From NCBI GenBank assembly GCA_031372705.1, contig JANMLV010000034.1, positions 23,802 through 87,801 on the forward strand: 64,000 nucleotides of DNA, in the 5' to 3' direction. This DNA comes from UBA7236 sp031372705. GTDB lineage: Bacteria; Bacteroidota; Bacteroidia; Chitinophagales; BACL12. The notes below the pieces were generated by a model, which saw only the letters and a program-made list of their open reading frames with translations, was not told the DNA's origin and ran no database searches. Below are positions 1-8,925 of this stretch, one piece after another; the first letter of the stretch is position 1; each line of letters begins with the position of its first letter. The position numbers and the translations under genes were made by a program.

Positions 1-1
1 T

Positions 2-499
2 ACGGCGCAAGACATCAAATTAAACAATTCAATTAAATACTTAAGCGTGACCGAAGATTCAACGTATAAGAAAATTGAAAAAAACAATATGGTAGTGAGT
101 TGGTACTTTACTATAGATAGTTGTTTTTTTGAAATGTCTGCTCCTAATACAGGATGGGTAGCAATAGGATTTAATGAGTATGATGATATTACGGGAACTT
201 ACCTGGTAATGGGCGCAGTAAACAAAGCCACAACGGTTGTCGTTGAATATTTGACCTCCGGTCCGGGAAATTATGCTCCCTTATCCGAACTGGGAATTGC
301 AAATGCAGTTGATAATGTTAGTGGATTAGAAACTTCTTCAAACAGTACTATTGCATTTAGTCTGCCAAGGAAACCATACACAAAATATCAAAAAAATATT
401 GAACCCGGAAAAACGTATTACCTCATTATGGCCTACTCGGAGGAAGACGATTTTAAACATCATTCAATGATGCGCACCATGCAGAAAATTATTTTATAA
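2..499 (+). CDS. DOMON-domain secreted protein (5' end outside window)
   Basis: The reading frame is open from base 2 with no stop, so the gene begins before the window; a GTG at 47 is internal. The first visible residues (TAQ, then DIKLNN) look like the end of a signal peptide with cleavage after Ala-Gln, common in Bacteroidota exported proteins. The rest fits a DOMON domain, a beta-sandwich that binds heme or sugar: it has the Gly-Trp-Val-Ala-Ile-Gly-Phe core strand and a late His-His-Ser-Met-Met-Arg segment typical of DOMON proteins. The ligand cannot be told from sequence. It lies 17 bp upstream of the next gene on the same strand and is probably cotranscribed with it. Domain call fairly sure; cellular role unknown. 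Confidence 0.75.
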   Translation, partial: TAQDIKLNNSIKYLSVTEDSTYKKIEKNNMVVSWYFTIDSCFFEMSAPNTGWVAIGFNEYDDITGTYLVMGAVNKATTVVVEYLTSGPGNYAPLSELGIANAVDNVSGLETSSNSTIAFSLPRKPYTKYQKNIEPGKTYYLIMAYSEEDDFKHHSMMRTMQKIIL

Positions 500-516
500 A
501 ACTAAAAACAAACAAA

Positions 517-939
517 ATGAAACAATTAATGACAACAATTTTATTGACACTTACCATTGGCACAGCACTGGCACAAAAAAGTGAAGAAGCTAAAATTAAA
601 GAATTGGTAACCACTTTTGTTAAAGCAGGTGACACTTATGATGTGGTGACATTAGATAGCATATTAGACGACAATTACAGCATTGTTATGAATCGCTTAT
701 TTGGGAGCAAAACCGTGTCGGTAATGAACAAGACAGATTACATCGCGAATATCGCATCAAAAACTTTTGGGGGAGATAAAAGGAGGTTAGAATTTGAAAC
801 TATTACAATTAATAACAATACTGCAAGTGTTAAAGTTAAACTGATTGGCGATAAGGCTAAAGTTGTTTCTATTTTACTACTGGTTCAAAATGAAACCGGT
901 GAATGGTTTTTAGTTGGCGATATACCAACATTTATTTAA
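517..939 (+). CDS. Exported NTF2-like (SnoaL/DUF4440-type) protein
   Basis: A 140-residue protein with a clean signal peptide (about residues 1-19, ending Ala-Leu-Ala-Gln), so it is periplasmic or surface exposed. The mature part begins with a helix (SEEAKIKELVTTFVKAGD) followed by a Leu-Asp-Ser-Ile-Leu-Asp-Asp-Asn-Tyr segment and alternating beta strands ending in a Trp-Phe-Leu-Val-Gly-Asp turn. That is the usual order of the NTF2-like fold in the lumazine-binding/DUF4440 families, which are mostly small ligand-binding proteins. No catalytic residue can be named. The leader before the ATG is A-rich with no Shine-Dalgarno, as expected for Bacteroidota. It is followed by a strong bidirectional terminator. 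Confidence 0.65.
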   Translation: MKQLMTTILLTLTIGTALAQKSEEAKIKELVTTFVKAGDTYDVVTLDSILDDNYSIVMNRLFGSKTVSVMNKTDYIANIASKTFGGDKRRLEFETITINNNTASVKVKLIGDKAKVVSILLLVQNETGEWFLVGDIPTFI

Positions 940-958
940 TTCATAATCCACTGCTGCA

Positions 959-1000
959 TTAATAAGAAAAGCACATCTATTGATGCGCTTTTCTTATTAA
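959..1000. terminator. Bidirectional intrinsic terminator
   Basis: A perfect 14-bp inverted repeat (959-972 and 987-1000) with A-rich left arm and T-rich right arm sits between the convergent genes ending at 939 (+) and 1008 (-). The A/T tracts on both sides let it work for both strands. Confidence 0.8.
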
Positions 1001-1007
1001 CCTAAAT

Positions 1008-4000
1008 TTACTTTACCACTACCCGCACACCTTCGCTATGGCTTGTAAACTCAGGCGCATACATACATTGAATAGTAGTAATACCATTGCTAAAATTACC
1101 ACTATGTGAAATGCGTAAAGGATATTCAAACACGTACGTTCCTTTTCGTAAGTAAGAAATAAAGAAGTTTGTTGCTGCATCACCTGTTGCTTCATAGTAT
1201 CCTAATCCATCTTGATACTTATATCCACTTAAAACATTTACCGGTTCAAATCCGGCGGCGCGCATGTCTTTTATATGCACATATTCCATATCGCGGTCAA
1301 CGCGAATTTCAATGCGCACTTTAACTAAATCGCCAACTTGCAAGGATGTGTTTTTATCAATCGGTTTAATTACAGGACCTGTTGCCGTGTTTTGCTGAAG
1401 GAATAGCTGTTTATTAATTTGTAAGTTATTATTACTTGCAGTTACTTTATCAATATCTTCAAAATACTGCCAATACATTGCACCATAACTCAATGAATTA
1501 GTGGATGAAGGTTTTACATTTATTTTTCCGAAATCGGGTTGAATAGCATTGCCCAACCAATTTGTTTTAAAATAACCCGTACCGGCTTCTACACTTTCGG
1601 GCTTAACCAATAAATTACCAACTGTAATAGTTGCAATTTCTTTGTTGCTCAACAAATCGGTTCCGCGAAGCAACAGTGCATAGCATGCTTCTGCAGTTGC
1701 TCGTGTTGTTTTCCAATCGGTTGTTTGTTTTTGACGCAATAACCAAACTTTTAAATCTTCAACGGCAACTTCATCTTTAGCCACTTCGCCAAATACTTCA
1801 ATCATTAATGCTTGAGTTTCTATAGGTGCTTGATGCCAATAATATCCTGCTGTATTCGCTTTCCAATACATGCCCATTTCATCAGAACGCAAGCTAAATT
1901 CTTTTAGCGATTTTGTAATTGCAAGGGCTGTTTTACTTTCGTTGTTGCGTTGCATAATTAATGCAATCATTCCCTTTTCATACAAGCTGTAACTTGTCCA
2001 GAATTTTTTAACCTGACCTAAATAATATTTTCTAGCTTCTTCTTGTGCGCCGCTTAAGCCAACGCGGGTGTTTAAAAAGTAACTCGAAGCATACAAATAT
2101 TGGATAGTGATATTACCGGGTATATATGTTGCTTTATCAATTTTATATTTCTCCAGGTTTTCATAATCTTCCAACATTCTGTTATTGCAATAAGTAAGCG
2201 CTCTATCTAACATCCTGTTTAATTGCGCATCGGTAGCTGCATTAGTTACGCCAAGTTGTTGTAAATGTGCTAAGCCGGTAACAATATATTGAGTTATATA
2301 TCGGTCGTCTTCATACCCTTTAAACCAAGGCCATCCCCCATTAGGCAATTGCATTTTTTCTAATTTATTAAAGGCTGCTTTCAACTCATTGTCCATTCGA
2401 TTCATATCGAATAGTAATGCAACTCGTTTTTTCCGTTCTGTTTCATTTTGTGCTTGCAACACCCATGGTGTTTCCTCTAATAGTAATTGCTTTAATTCTT
2501 GATTTTTTTCGAGGTTAGATGTTAATGATGTTGCATTGCTTTTCCATGATTCGAAAACGCGTTTAATTTCAGGATCGGAATTCGCAATGTGATAAGCAAT
2601 ACTGTTAGCATAATAACGGCTGAATACTTGTTCTGCACATTCGTAAGGATATTCCATCATATATGGTAAGGCCTGAACAGCATACCATGCAGGATTACTT
2701 GTATATTCTAAAGTAAGGCTTTGATTTCTTATAGATTCAGATCTGCCGGAGGTTAATAATCGATCGAATGAAAAATCTTTTGATTTATTACCGCGAACCC
2801 ATAATGGTAAAGCTTCCGTTACTAAAATGCGATTACTTAAAATTGGCAAAGCATTTTCTTCACCATCAGTAAATGTGCCGGATGCTGCCTTTACTTTATA
2901 AATGATAGCATCATAACCTTCCGGGATTTTTATTTTCCAACTAACAGGAGCACTGCCTTTAGCATTAGCAGTAAAATTGACAGTGGCATTTTTATTTGCA
3001 AAAGCCACATCAACAGGCTGCATGGTGAGTGCATCAAATAACTCCAGTGATGCTTTTCCATTTAGGGTATTTTCTGTGAGATTGCTCACTTTAGCGGTAA
3101 ATACAATTTCATCTCCCTCGCGCAAAAACCTTGGCGCATTTGGTTGAATCATTAATTCTTTTTGCGTAATTACCTTGTCAAACAGTTGTGCTGTTTGCAT
3201 TTCTTTTGTATGCGCATAAGCCATGAAGTTCCAAGTTGTTAATGCTTCGGGCATAGTAAACGTAAATGCAATTGCGCCGTTCGAATCGGTTTCTAAATGA
3301 GGGTAGAAGAAAGCCGTTTCGTTCAAGTTAGTACGAGTTGTTACTTGTGTTAAACTTGGATTCGGCAGTGCTATATTTAATATTGGTTCAGCGGCAGGAG
3401 CGCTGGCTTTCAATTCATTTCCCATGAAACCATTAGATTCTTCCTTTGATTTTTTATCGAAAAGTGTATCGGACGATTTGTTTGCCGCAATACCTTTCAC
3501 CATCATAAATTCACTTTGTATCCCGGAGCTGAATTCCCTATTACTATCGTATAAATAATATCCTCCCCAATATAAACCAAACCAGTTTAACTCATTATAG
3601 GTAAAGCCGGAATAATTTCCATGATACCACCAACTGTTGTCGGTGTAAATAAAATTATTACCATTTTGAAATGTAGCACCTGTCCAATATTTATAGTTGT
3701 AGTAATTAGGCCAATTAATTCCCGGCCAATAGTGACTTTTAAATGCATCGAGTGAGGCGTCGTACATGTTTGCCAATAATTCAGCAGCAACCTTTTCACC
3801 ATTATCTCCTGTGATTTTTATGTTCCATGTTTCAGTTGCTCCGGGTTGTAATTTATCGCGATGCGTTTCTAATGAAATGTTCAATTGTTTATTATTCCAC
3901 GGTACATCGATAAAATATTGCTGATTATAAAATCTGCCATCCTTAATAAAACATATTTGAGCAGATATGCCGCCTCTATCGGCTTCTGTTACAGGAATTT

Positions 4001-7000
4001 CAATATCCATCATAGAAGTGTTGGCTCCGCGATTCATGTTTTCGGGAAGTTCAATCCATTTTCTGGCACTGCTGCCATCGGCCCTTGAAATTTGTAATAA
4101 AGCAATTACATTTTTTGCACTACTGCCAATATTTATTACGGCACTTTCACCCGGTTTACGACTATTATTTTCGGAAGTAGAAAAACTATATTTGGGAGCA
4201 ATGGCATAATTGCCTTCATTTAAAATATCAAAATACTTAACCACCTTAATAACTGCACCACTTTTATCTATTGTTTCAATTTCAATTTTGTAAGTGCCTT
4301 GTTTTAATGCTGTGGTATTTATTACTAAAGAATCGCTCTTTTCGGTACTCCAGGTGGTTTTTAATACGCTTCCCAATACCGGCCAAGTGTACATATTTTT
4401 TTCATCAGCATATAAATCGTTCGGAAATAATTTATAATATACTTCTTTACTTATAGTATGCACATCGGGTTGTTGCCATGTTCTATCGCGGAATAATTTT
4501 TTAGGTGCATCAATGGCGTAAATTGTTGCTTTACCCTTAGCGGTTAAAGGAGTGCCATTTAAATTGGATGTAGTTAATTTTATTATCGTGTTTTTACCGG
4601 TAGTTGTTGTTGCAGGGACATCTGCAAATAAATTAATAGATGTAAATCCAACAGTTGCAGCGGCTTGAGTACTTCTGGTTTCGCCTGAAACATCTGTTAC
4701 ATCAACATAAACGGTATATGAAAATTGTGGCAGTAATTTTTTATCAGCAGTTAAGTCAGCAATTGCTTTAAATATTACTTCAAATTTTCCCTCGCCATCG
4801 GTAGTTGCTATGCCGTTTGTTATTTCCATATCAGGAGCATAAGGCATTGGTTTTCTCCACCAATTATAATCACTGTAGTAATATGGATAAAATGTATTGC
4901 GTACTACGCGATAGGCAACTTGCGCATTATCAATATTTGCTCCGGCGTACGATAATGCTTTACCTGTAACTGTAATGCTATCACCCAAAACAAAATTACC
5001 TATAACTGGGTCGGTGCTAACTGAAAAGGTTGGACGTTTATATTCTTCAACAGAGATATATGTTGAACCACTTTCGCTTTGGATGCGCATTTGACCGGTT
5101 AACACACCGGCCGGCGCTGCAAATGTGCCGTTAAATGAACCATATTCGTTTGTGGTAACATCAAGCGACGCAATTTTTTGACTATTAACATCATAAAAAG
5201 TAACAGTAGATTTTTTATTTGCCATTACATTTTGTGATTTGCCATTGCCGGCGCTTTCAACCATTATTCCTTTAAAATAAATAGTTTGTCCGGGGCGATA
5301 AATTGACCTATCAGTAAAGAAGTAAGTAGTTACCGCTGCGCGATCGGCATATTTTTCTTGTTTTGAGATATAATAATTATCAAAGGCTCTTAAAAAATCG
5401 TCGCCCTTTGTAATATTAAATGTGAAGTAATAATAATCTTTAATTAATGGGTCGCTAACAGAAAACAAACCGTTGTCATCTGTTTTGTATGATTTTAATG
5501 CATTGTATTTATAAACGCGTTTATCGTAATCATATTCTTTTCTAAATGTTTGTATACTTGCGCCTTTAACCGGTTTGCCCGAGGTGCGGTCGAGTACATA
5601 AAAATCTTTGTTCATATTATTATAGTAATCGGAACCGGTGGCGATGTACGATAAATTAGAAACACAAAGCTCTTGTGCAATTAATTTATTTCCGTTCATG
5701 GTAAAGGCGCTATTTTCGCTTGCAACGATATAATAACTGCCAATAGGAAGTCCATCAATTTTTATTTCTGTAAAATGAGTTTGATAATCGCCATCAACCG
5801 GCAATTGCTGGTTCCATGATTTTACTATGGGATATTTTTGAAGCGCAGTAAATTTTTCATCATAACCCAATACTTCAATTTGGTCCATTTGTTCTGGTGT
5901 AACTTTTACAATTCGCAGAAATAGGGTATCGATGTTGCGAAAACTTACACCGGCTCTGAAAGGTTTTTCAGGTATAGTAACGGCTTCGGCTGTTAATGAT
6001 ATTTCTTTTTGTATAATAGATTGTTTAAGCGCGGCACAATTTTTCGCACCTAAACTTTTCGGAAATTTATTAATGGCAGCGTCACAAATTGCTACTGCTG
6101 TTTTGTATTCCCATTTGTAATCATCGCTAGCAAGTGGAGCATAATTTGAGCCAAGTACATAATGTTGTTGGGCTATTAAATAACTAACTTGAGTTGAACT
6201 GCTATCGTTGGCATATAATTTTTCTTCAGCAATTAGTGCATCTAGGTATAAACTATCTTTATTAGCCAAAACTGTATTGTTTTTTGCAAATGCAAGTCGT
6301 TTAATATCAACATCAATTAAAGCAGCCGGATAAGGGTCATATAAATGTGCACGTGTAAGGTCTTGCAATATTCTAAGAGCCAGTAACTTTTTTGCATCAA
6401 CATCAGGGCTGCTAAATTCAAAACCGGCGAAGGCTTTGTTGCTGCCGAAAACAACGGGATTGTCGATTGTAAATGCATATGCAGGTTCGGTAATATAAGC
6501 TTCATCGTTCATTAAAAAATCTAATGTGCGATGTGCAAGAAAGTCGAAAACGGTTGGGCGCATTAATTGACCATATGCATCGCCTTTCGTTAATATGGTG
6601 CTGTATTTATTAATTTTTACATTTTTAAGTTCTTCGCGATTGGCAATTGATGCAACATATAGTTCATATGTTTTACGATGCAACATGCTTACGTCCCAGG
6701 TGCTGATATCATTATTTTCAAACTCGGCTGTTGGTGTGCGGTTTGCAAATTTCCAGCGATTATTTTGATAATATTCCCAGTAAATTTCTGCAAGCATATT
6801 TTGAAAAATGCTTTTTGTAACGCCGGAAGCGCTCTCCACTTCGAGACCAAACATGTTTATGGCTTTTATTTGCGCATCTTCCTGAACCATGTTAATGTAT
6901 TTGGCCTTATAGATAACGGACTTTATAAGCTGTTCGTCGTTCTTGTCATTTTTTGAATAATTGTAAATGACTTCAACAGCATTTAAAGCTGATTCCGGTA

Positions 7001-7157
7001 ATCCTTGTTGCTCGAGTGAGTCAACTATTTTCCATTCGGCCTCATAGCCGTTCCACGATTCTTTTTGAGTGTTAATCATAGTTTGTATTGAAATTGCTGC
7101 AATTACGGCTCCTGCAATTATCATTATTGCAACGAGCATGATACTTTTCTGCTTCAT
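1008..7157 (-). CDS. Bacterial alpha-2-macroglobulin with thioester motif
   Basis: A 2049-residue protein with an N-terminal hydrophobic segment (about 5-27) and no lipobox cysteine, so probably anchored in a membrane by a signal anchor. After a helical N-terminal part (about 30-400) come serial beta-sandwich macroglobulin domains, a bait-like low-complexity stretch near 1215-1260, and an alpha/alpha barrel thioester domain. The thioester motif Cys-Ala-Glu-Gln is intact (Cys1507, Gln1510), preceded by Tyr-Pro-Tyr-Glu. Family members trap proteases after bait cleavage by covalent capture, and in bacteria are thought to protect the periplasm or surface. They are usually paired with the peptidoglycan synthase PBP1C; here the neighbour is instead a lipoprotein/CPBP protease pair with its own promoter. 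Longer than the E. coli protein YfhM (about 1650 residues). Confidence 0.9.
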   Translation of the reverse strand: MKQKSIMLVAIMIIAGAVIAAISIQTMINTQKESWNGYEAEWKIVDSLEQQGLPESALNAVEVIYNYSKNDKNDEQLIKSVIYKAKYINMVQEDAQIKAINMFGLEVESASGVTKSIFQNMLAEIYWEYYQNNRWKFANRTPTAEFENNDISTWDVSMLHRKTYELYVASIANREELKNVKINKYSTILTKGDAYGQLMRPTVFDFLAHRTLDFLMNDEAYITEPAYAFTIDNPVVFGSNKAFAGFEFSSPDVDAKKLLALRILQDLTRAHLYDPYPAALIDVDIKRLAFAKNNTVLANKDSLYLDALIAEEKLYANDSSSTQVSYLIAQQHYVLGSNYAPLASDDYKWEYKTAVAICDAAINKFPKSLGAKNCAALKQSIIQKEISLTAEAVTIPEKPFRAGVSFRNIDTLFLRIVKVTPEQMDQIEVLGYDEKFTALQKYPIVKSWNQQLPVDGDYQTHFTEIKIDGLPIGSYYIVASENSAFTMNGNKLIAQELCVSNLSYIATGSDYYNNMNKDFYVLDRTSGKPVKGASIQTFRKEYDYDKRVYKYNALKSYKTDDNGLFSVSDPLIKDYYYFTFNITKGDDFLRAFDNYYISKQEKYADRAAVTTYFFTDRSIYRPGQTIYFKGIMVESAGNGKSQNVMANKKSTVTFYDVNSQKIASLDVTTNEYGSFNGTFAAPAGVLTGQMRIQSESGSTYISVEEYKRPTFSVSTDPVIGNFVLGDSITVTGKALSYAGANIDNAQVAYRVVRNTFYPYYYSDYNWWRKPMPYAPDMEITNGIATTDGEGKFEVIFKAIADLTADKKLLPQFSYTVYVDVTDVSGETRSTQAAATVGFTSINLFADVPATTTTGKNTIIKLTTSNLNGTPLTAKGKATIYAIDAPKKLFRDRTWQQPDVHTISKEVYYKLFPNDLYADEKNMYTWPVLGSVLKTTWSTEKSDSLVINTTALKQGTYKIEIETIDKSGAVIKVVKYFDILNEGNYAIAPKYSFSTSENNSRKPGESAVINIGSSAKNVIALLQISRADGSSARKWIELPENMNRGANTSMMDIEIPVTEADRGGISAQICFIKDGRFYNQQYFIDVPWNNKQLNISLETHRDKLQPGATETWNIKITGDNGEKVAAELLANMYDASLDAFKSHYWPGINWPNYYNYKYWTGATFQNGNNFIYTDNSWWYHGNYSGFTYNELNWFGLYWGGYYLYDSNREFSSGIQSEFMMVKGIAANKSSDTLFDKKSKEESNGFMGNELKASAPAAEPILNIALPNPSLTQVTTRTNLNETAFFYPHLETDSNGAIAFTFTMPEALTTWNFMAYAHTKEMQTAQLFDKVITQKELMIQPNAPRFLREGDEIVFTAKVSNLTENTLNGKASLELFDALTMQPVDVAFANKNATVNFTANAKGSAPVSWKIKIPEGYDAIIYKVKAASGTFTDGEENALPILSNRILVTEALPLWVRGNKSKDFSFDRLLTSGRSESIRNQSLTLEYTSNPAWYAVQALPYMMEYPYECAEQVFSRYYANSIAYHIANSDPEIKRVFESWKSNATSLTSNLEKNQELKQLLLEETPWVLQAQNETERKKRVALLFDMNRMDNELKAAFNKLEKMQLPNGGWPWFKGYEDDRYITQYIVTGLAHLQQLGVTNAATDAQLNRMLDRALTYCNNRMLEDYENLEKYKIDKATYIPGNITIQYLYASSYFLNTRVGLSGAQEEARKYYLGQVKKFWTSYSLYEKGMIALIMQRNNESKTALAITKSLKEFSLRSDEMGMYWKANTAGYYWHQAPIETQALMIEVFGEVAKDEVAVEDLKVWLLRQKQTTDWKTTRATAEACYALLLRGTDLLSNKEIATITVGNLLVKPESVEAGTGYFKTNWLGNAIQPDFGKINVKPSSTNSLSYGAMYWQYFEDIDKVTASNNNLQINKQLFLQQNTATGPVIKPIDKNTSLQVGDLVKVRIEIRVDRDMEYVHIKDMRAAGFEPVNVLSGYKYQDGLGYYEATGDAATNFFISYLRKGTYVFEYPLRISHSGNFSNGITTIQCMYAPEFTSHSEGVRVVVK

Positions 7158-7252
7158 ATTCAGGGTTGTTTTGTTCTAAGTTAATGTTAATTCTAATATT
7201 AAATTACTATTGAGATTCAGTATTCGCTCAAATTGCATAAAAACACAGCATT

Positions 7253-7825
7253 TTACTTCGCAATACTTCGTTTTAAATACAGCATCAAAACCACATCTAT
7301 CCAGAAGTGTGCTGCCATAGCAGCATAAATGCCTATTTTTTGCAATAAATAGCCGAAACCGGCGCTAACTATTAGCAAAACCGTGCCATAAATAAATAAC
7401 GGTCGGTTTTTGGGATTAAGGTATCCGTGTAAAGCAATGAAAATGATTGCGGTAGGCCAAATGCCAATCCAGGGTTGAATTGCGCCTCTAAAGAATAGCT
7501 CTTCTCCAATGCCGGCGCAAAATGATAAGTAGAAGATATCAAACGTTGAAACATCAAATTTTTGCAGCAAATCTCCAAAAAAACTGCGTGTGGCGTCAAG
7601 CATTTTTCTTTGAAGCAAAACAGTTAGTGGAAACAGGGTTACTAATGCATATCCGGAACCAATAAGGAATTGTTTTCCAAAAGCAGCAAATGAAACAATA
7701 AGATATTTTGATATAAGCTGATGGTGAAAAAAATAAATTAGCACAAGCCCAATGCCTCCAATACCAATAAGTGTAACTAATCCTGCAATTAGGACATGTT
7801 TTTTCGAGGCCTTTAGCGAGTCCAT
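7253..7825 (-). CDS. CPBP family intramembrane metalloprotease
   Basis: A 190-residue hydrophobic protein with about five membrane segments. It carries the CPBP (Abi/CAAX prenyl protease 2-like) signatures: Gly-Glu-Glu-Leu-Phe-Phe-Arg-Gly around Glu108, Glu109 and Arg113, and a later Leu-His-Gly in a membrane helix. In this family the two Glu and the His line the active site. Prokaryotic members process peptides or are linked to bacteriocin self-immunity; the substrate here is unknown. The start ATG at 7825 lies inside the end of the upstream lipoprotein gene (13-bp overlap), indicating translational coupling. Confidence 0.85.
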   Translation of the reverse strand: MDSLKASKKHVLIAGLVTLIGIGGIGLVLIYFFHHQLISKYLIVSFAAFGKQFLIGSGYALVTLFPLTVLLQRKMLDATRSFFGDLLQKFDVSTFDIFYLSFCAGIGEELFFRGAIQPWIGIWPTAIIFIALHGYLNPKNRPLFIYGTVLLIVSAGFGYLLQKIGIYAAMAAHFWIDVVLMLYLKRSIAK

Positions 7826-8814
7826 TTTATGGTGGAGTTACTCACTTGTTTTGAAGTAGTTATATGTCCTTCATAAGAATCGGTGAGGCTCATACCCTGT
7901 GTAATTTTCATAAGAATTGGCCAACCTGTTTTTTCCTCCACTTCACCGGTGCCTTTTATATATGCTGTAAAATTAATATTTGCCATTTGCGATAATAATT
8001 CTGCGGGAATTTGACTTTTGTCGATTTCAATAACAGTATTAAAATTGATATAGGCAACCCCATCTCTTCTGTCGGCTAGCGTATAGCTGTTTTTTAACTT
8101 AATTGGCACGCCTTGCAGCTGCGAAGCTGTTGTATAGTCCCACATTTCACCAATTTTTACAGCAGTATCCGGATAAGTAATAAAGTAGTTTTCCAAGTTG
8201 TCGGTAGGAGTACCTATTTGAGCAGCAATGTATTGATCAGGAATGTCTTGGCCAATAACAGCTTTAACTTTTTTGATAATAGCATCATAACCTTGAACAT
8301 CGGTGCCTTCGCCGGAAGTGTTCATAATAATAGTAAGCGGGCTATTAACTAAACAATCTTCAACCTTTCTGCCCATGTCGGCCTGAGGGTCGGTTAGTGG
8401 TTTGCCATATTTGTAAACGATTGTGGAGGTATCGGTTTTAATAGTTTCACCGGCATCGGTCAAAATAAATTCCATTTTGAAGCTGTTGTTTTCACGACTT
8501 AAAATGCGCAAATTTACTTTGGCATATTTGTTCGACTTTAAAGTCATTTTAACACTATCTTGTGCTTCATTAATCGTATAATTACTCGTATTTTCAATAT
8601 TGTATGTTTTACCAATTTCGGGTTGAAAACGGAGCAATATTTCTTCATTGGCGACAGGATTGTCTAAGTTTATGGTAACAGCAGTATCGTTTTGCGCAAG
8701 CGTATCGCTGTCGTTTAAAGTCTTATCTTTATCATCGGAAACATTTTTTTTACATCCAAAAAAAACGGTTCCTGAAATTAAAATAACGAGTAGTAAAATT
8801 TTATTTTTAAGCAT
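7813..8814 (-). CDS. DUF6263-like lipoprotein
   Basis: A 333-residue lipoprotein: hydrophobic signal sequence with a lipobox-like Phe-Phe-Gly followed by Cys21 and two Lys, then a Ser/Asp/Thr-rich linker to about residue 55. The mature part is predicted beta-rich (phrases such as Gly-Lys-Thr-Tyr-Asn-Ile-Glu-Asn-Thr near the start and a late Gly-Trp-Pro-Ile segment) and resembles the Bacteroidota DUF6263 family of unknown function. I assign this by recollection of the pattern, not by alignment. A good -33/-7 promoter lies about 80 bp upstream. It overlaps and precedes the CPBP protease, so the two probably act together at the envelope. Confidence 0.6.
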   Translation of the reverse strand: MLKNKILLLVILISGTVFFGCKKNVSDDKDKTLNDSDTLAQNDTAVTINLDNPVANEEILLRFQPEIGKTYNIENTSNYTINEAQDSVKMTLKSNKYAKVNLRILSRENNSFKMEFILTDAGETIKTDTSTIVYKYGKPLTDPQADMGRKVEDCLVNSPLTIIMNTSGEGTDVQGYDAIIKKVKAVIGQDIPDQYIAAQIGTPTDNLENYFITYPDTAVKIGEMWDYTTASQLQGVPIKLKNSYTLADRRDGVAYINFNTVIEIDKSQIPAELLSQMANINFTAYIKGTGEVEEKTGWPILMKITQGMSLTDSYEGHITTSKQVSNSTIKWTR

Positions 8815-8893
8815 TTGTGGTTATTACATTTGTTGTTCAGCGCATGACTGATTTGTCAGCCTGTTTTCAACGAAAAACGGTGTACCGACGATG

Positions 8894-8925
8894 CAAAATT
8901 ACGTGAATTACCATGCAAATTTCAA
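8894..8925 (-). promoter_or_regulatory. Bacteroidota-type promoter of the DUF6263-CPBP operon
   Basis: On the minus strand a TTG (8925-8923) is followed after 21 bp by TAATTTTG (8901-8894), an exact match to the Bacteroidota -7 consensus TAnnTTTG. It would give a leader of about 75 nt. The -33 triplet lies inside the first codons of the divergent helicase gene. Confidence 0.6.
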
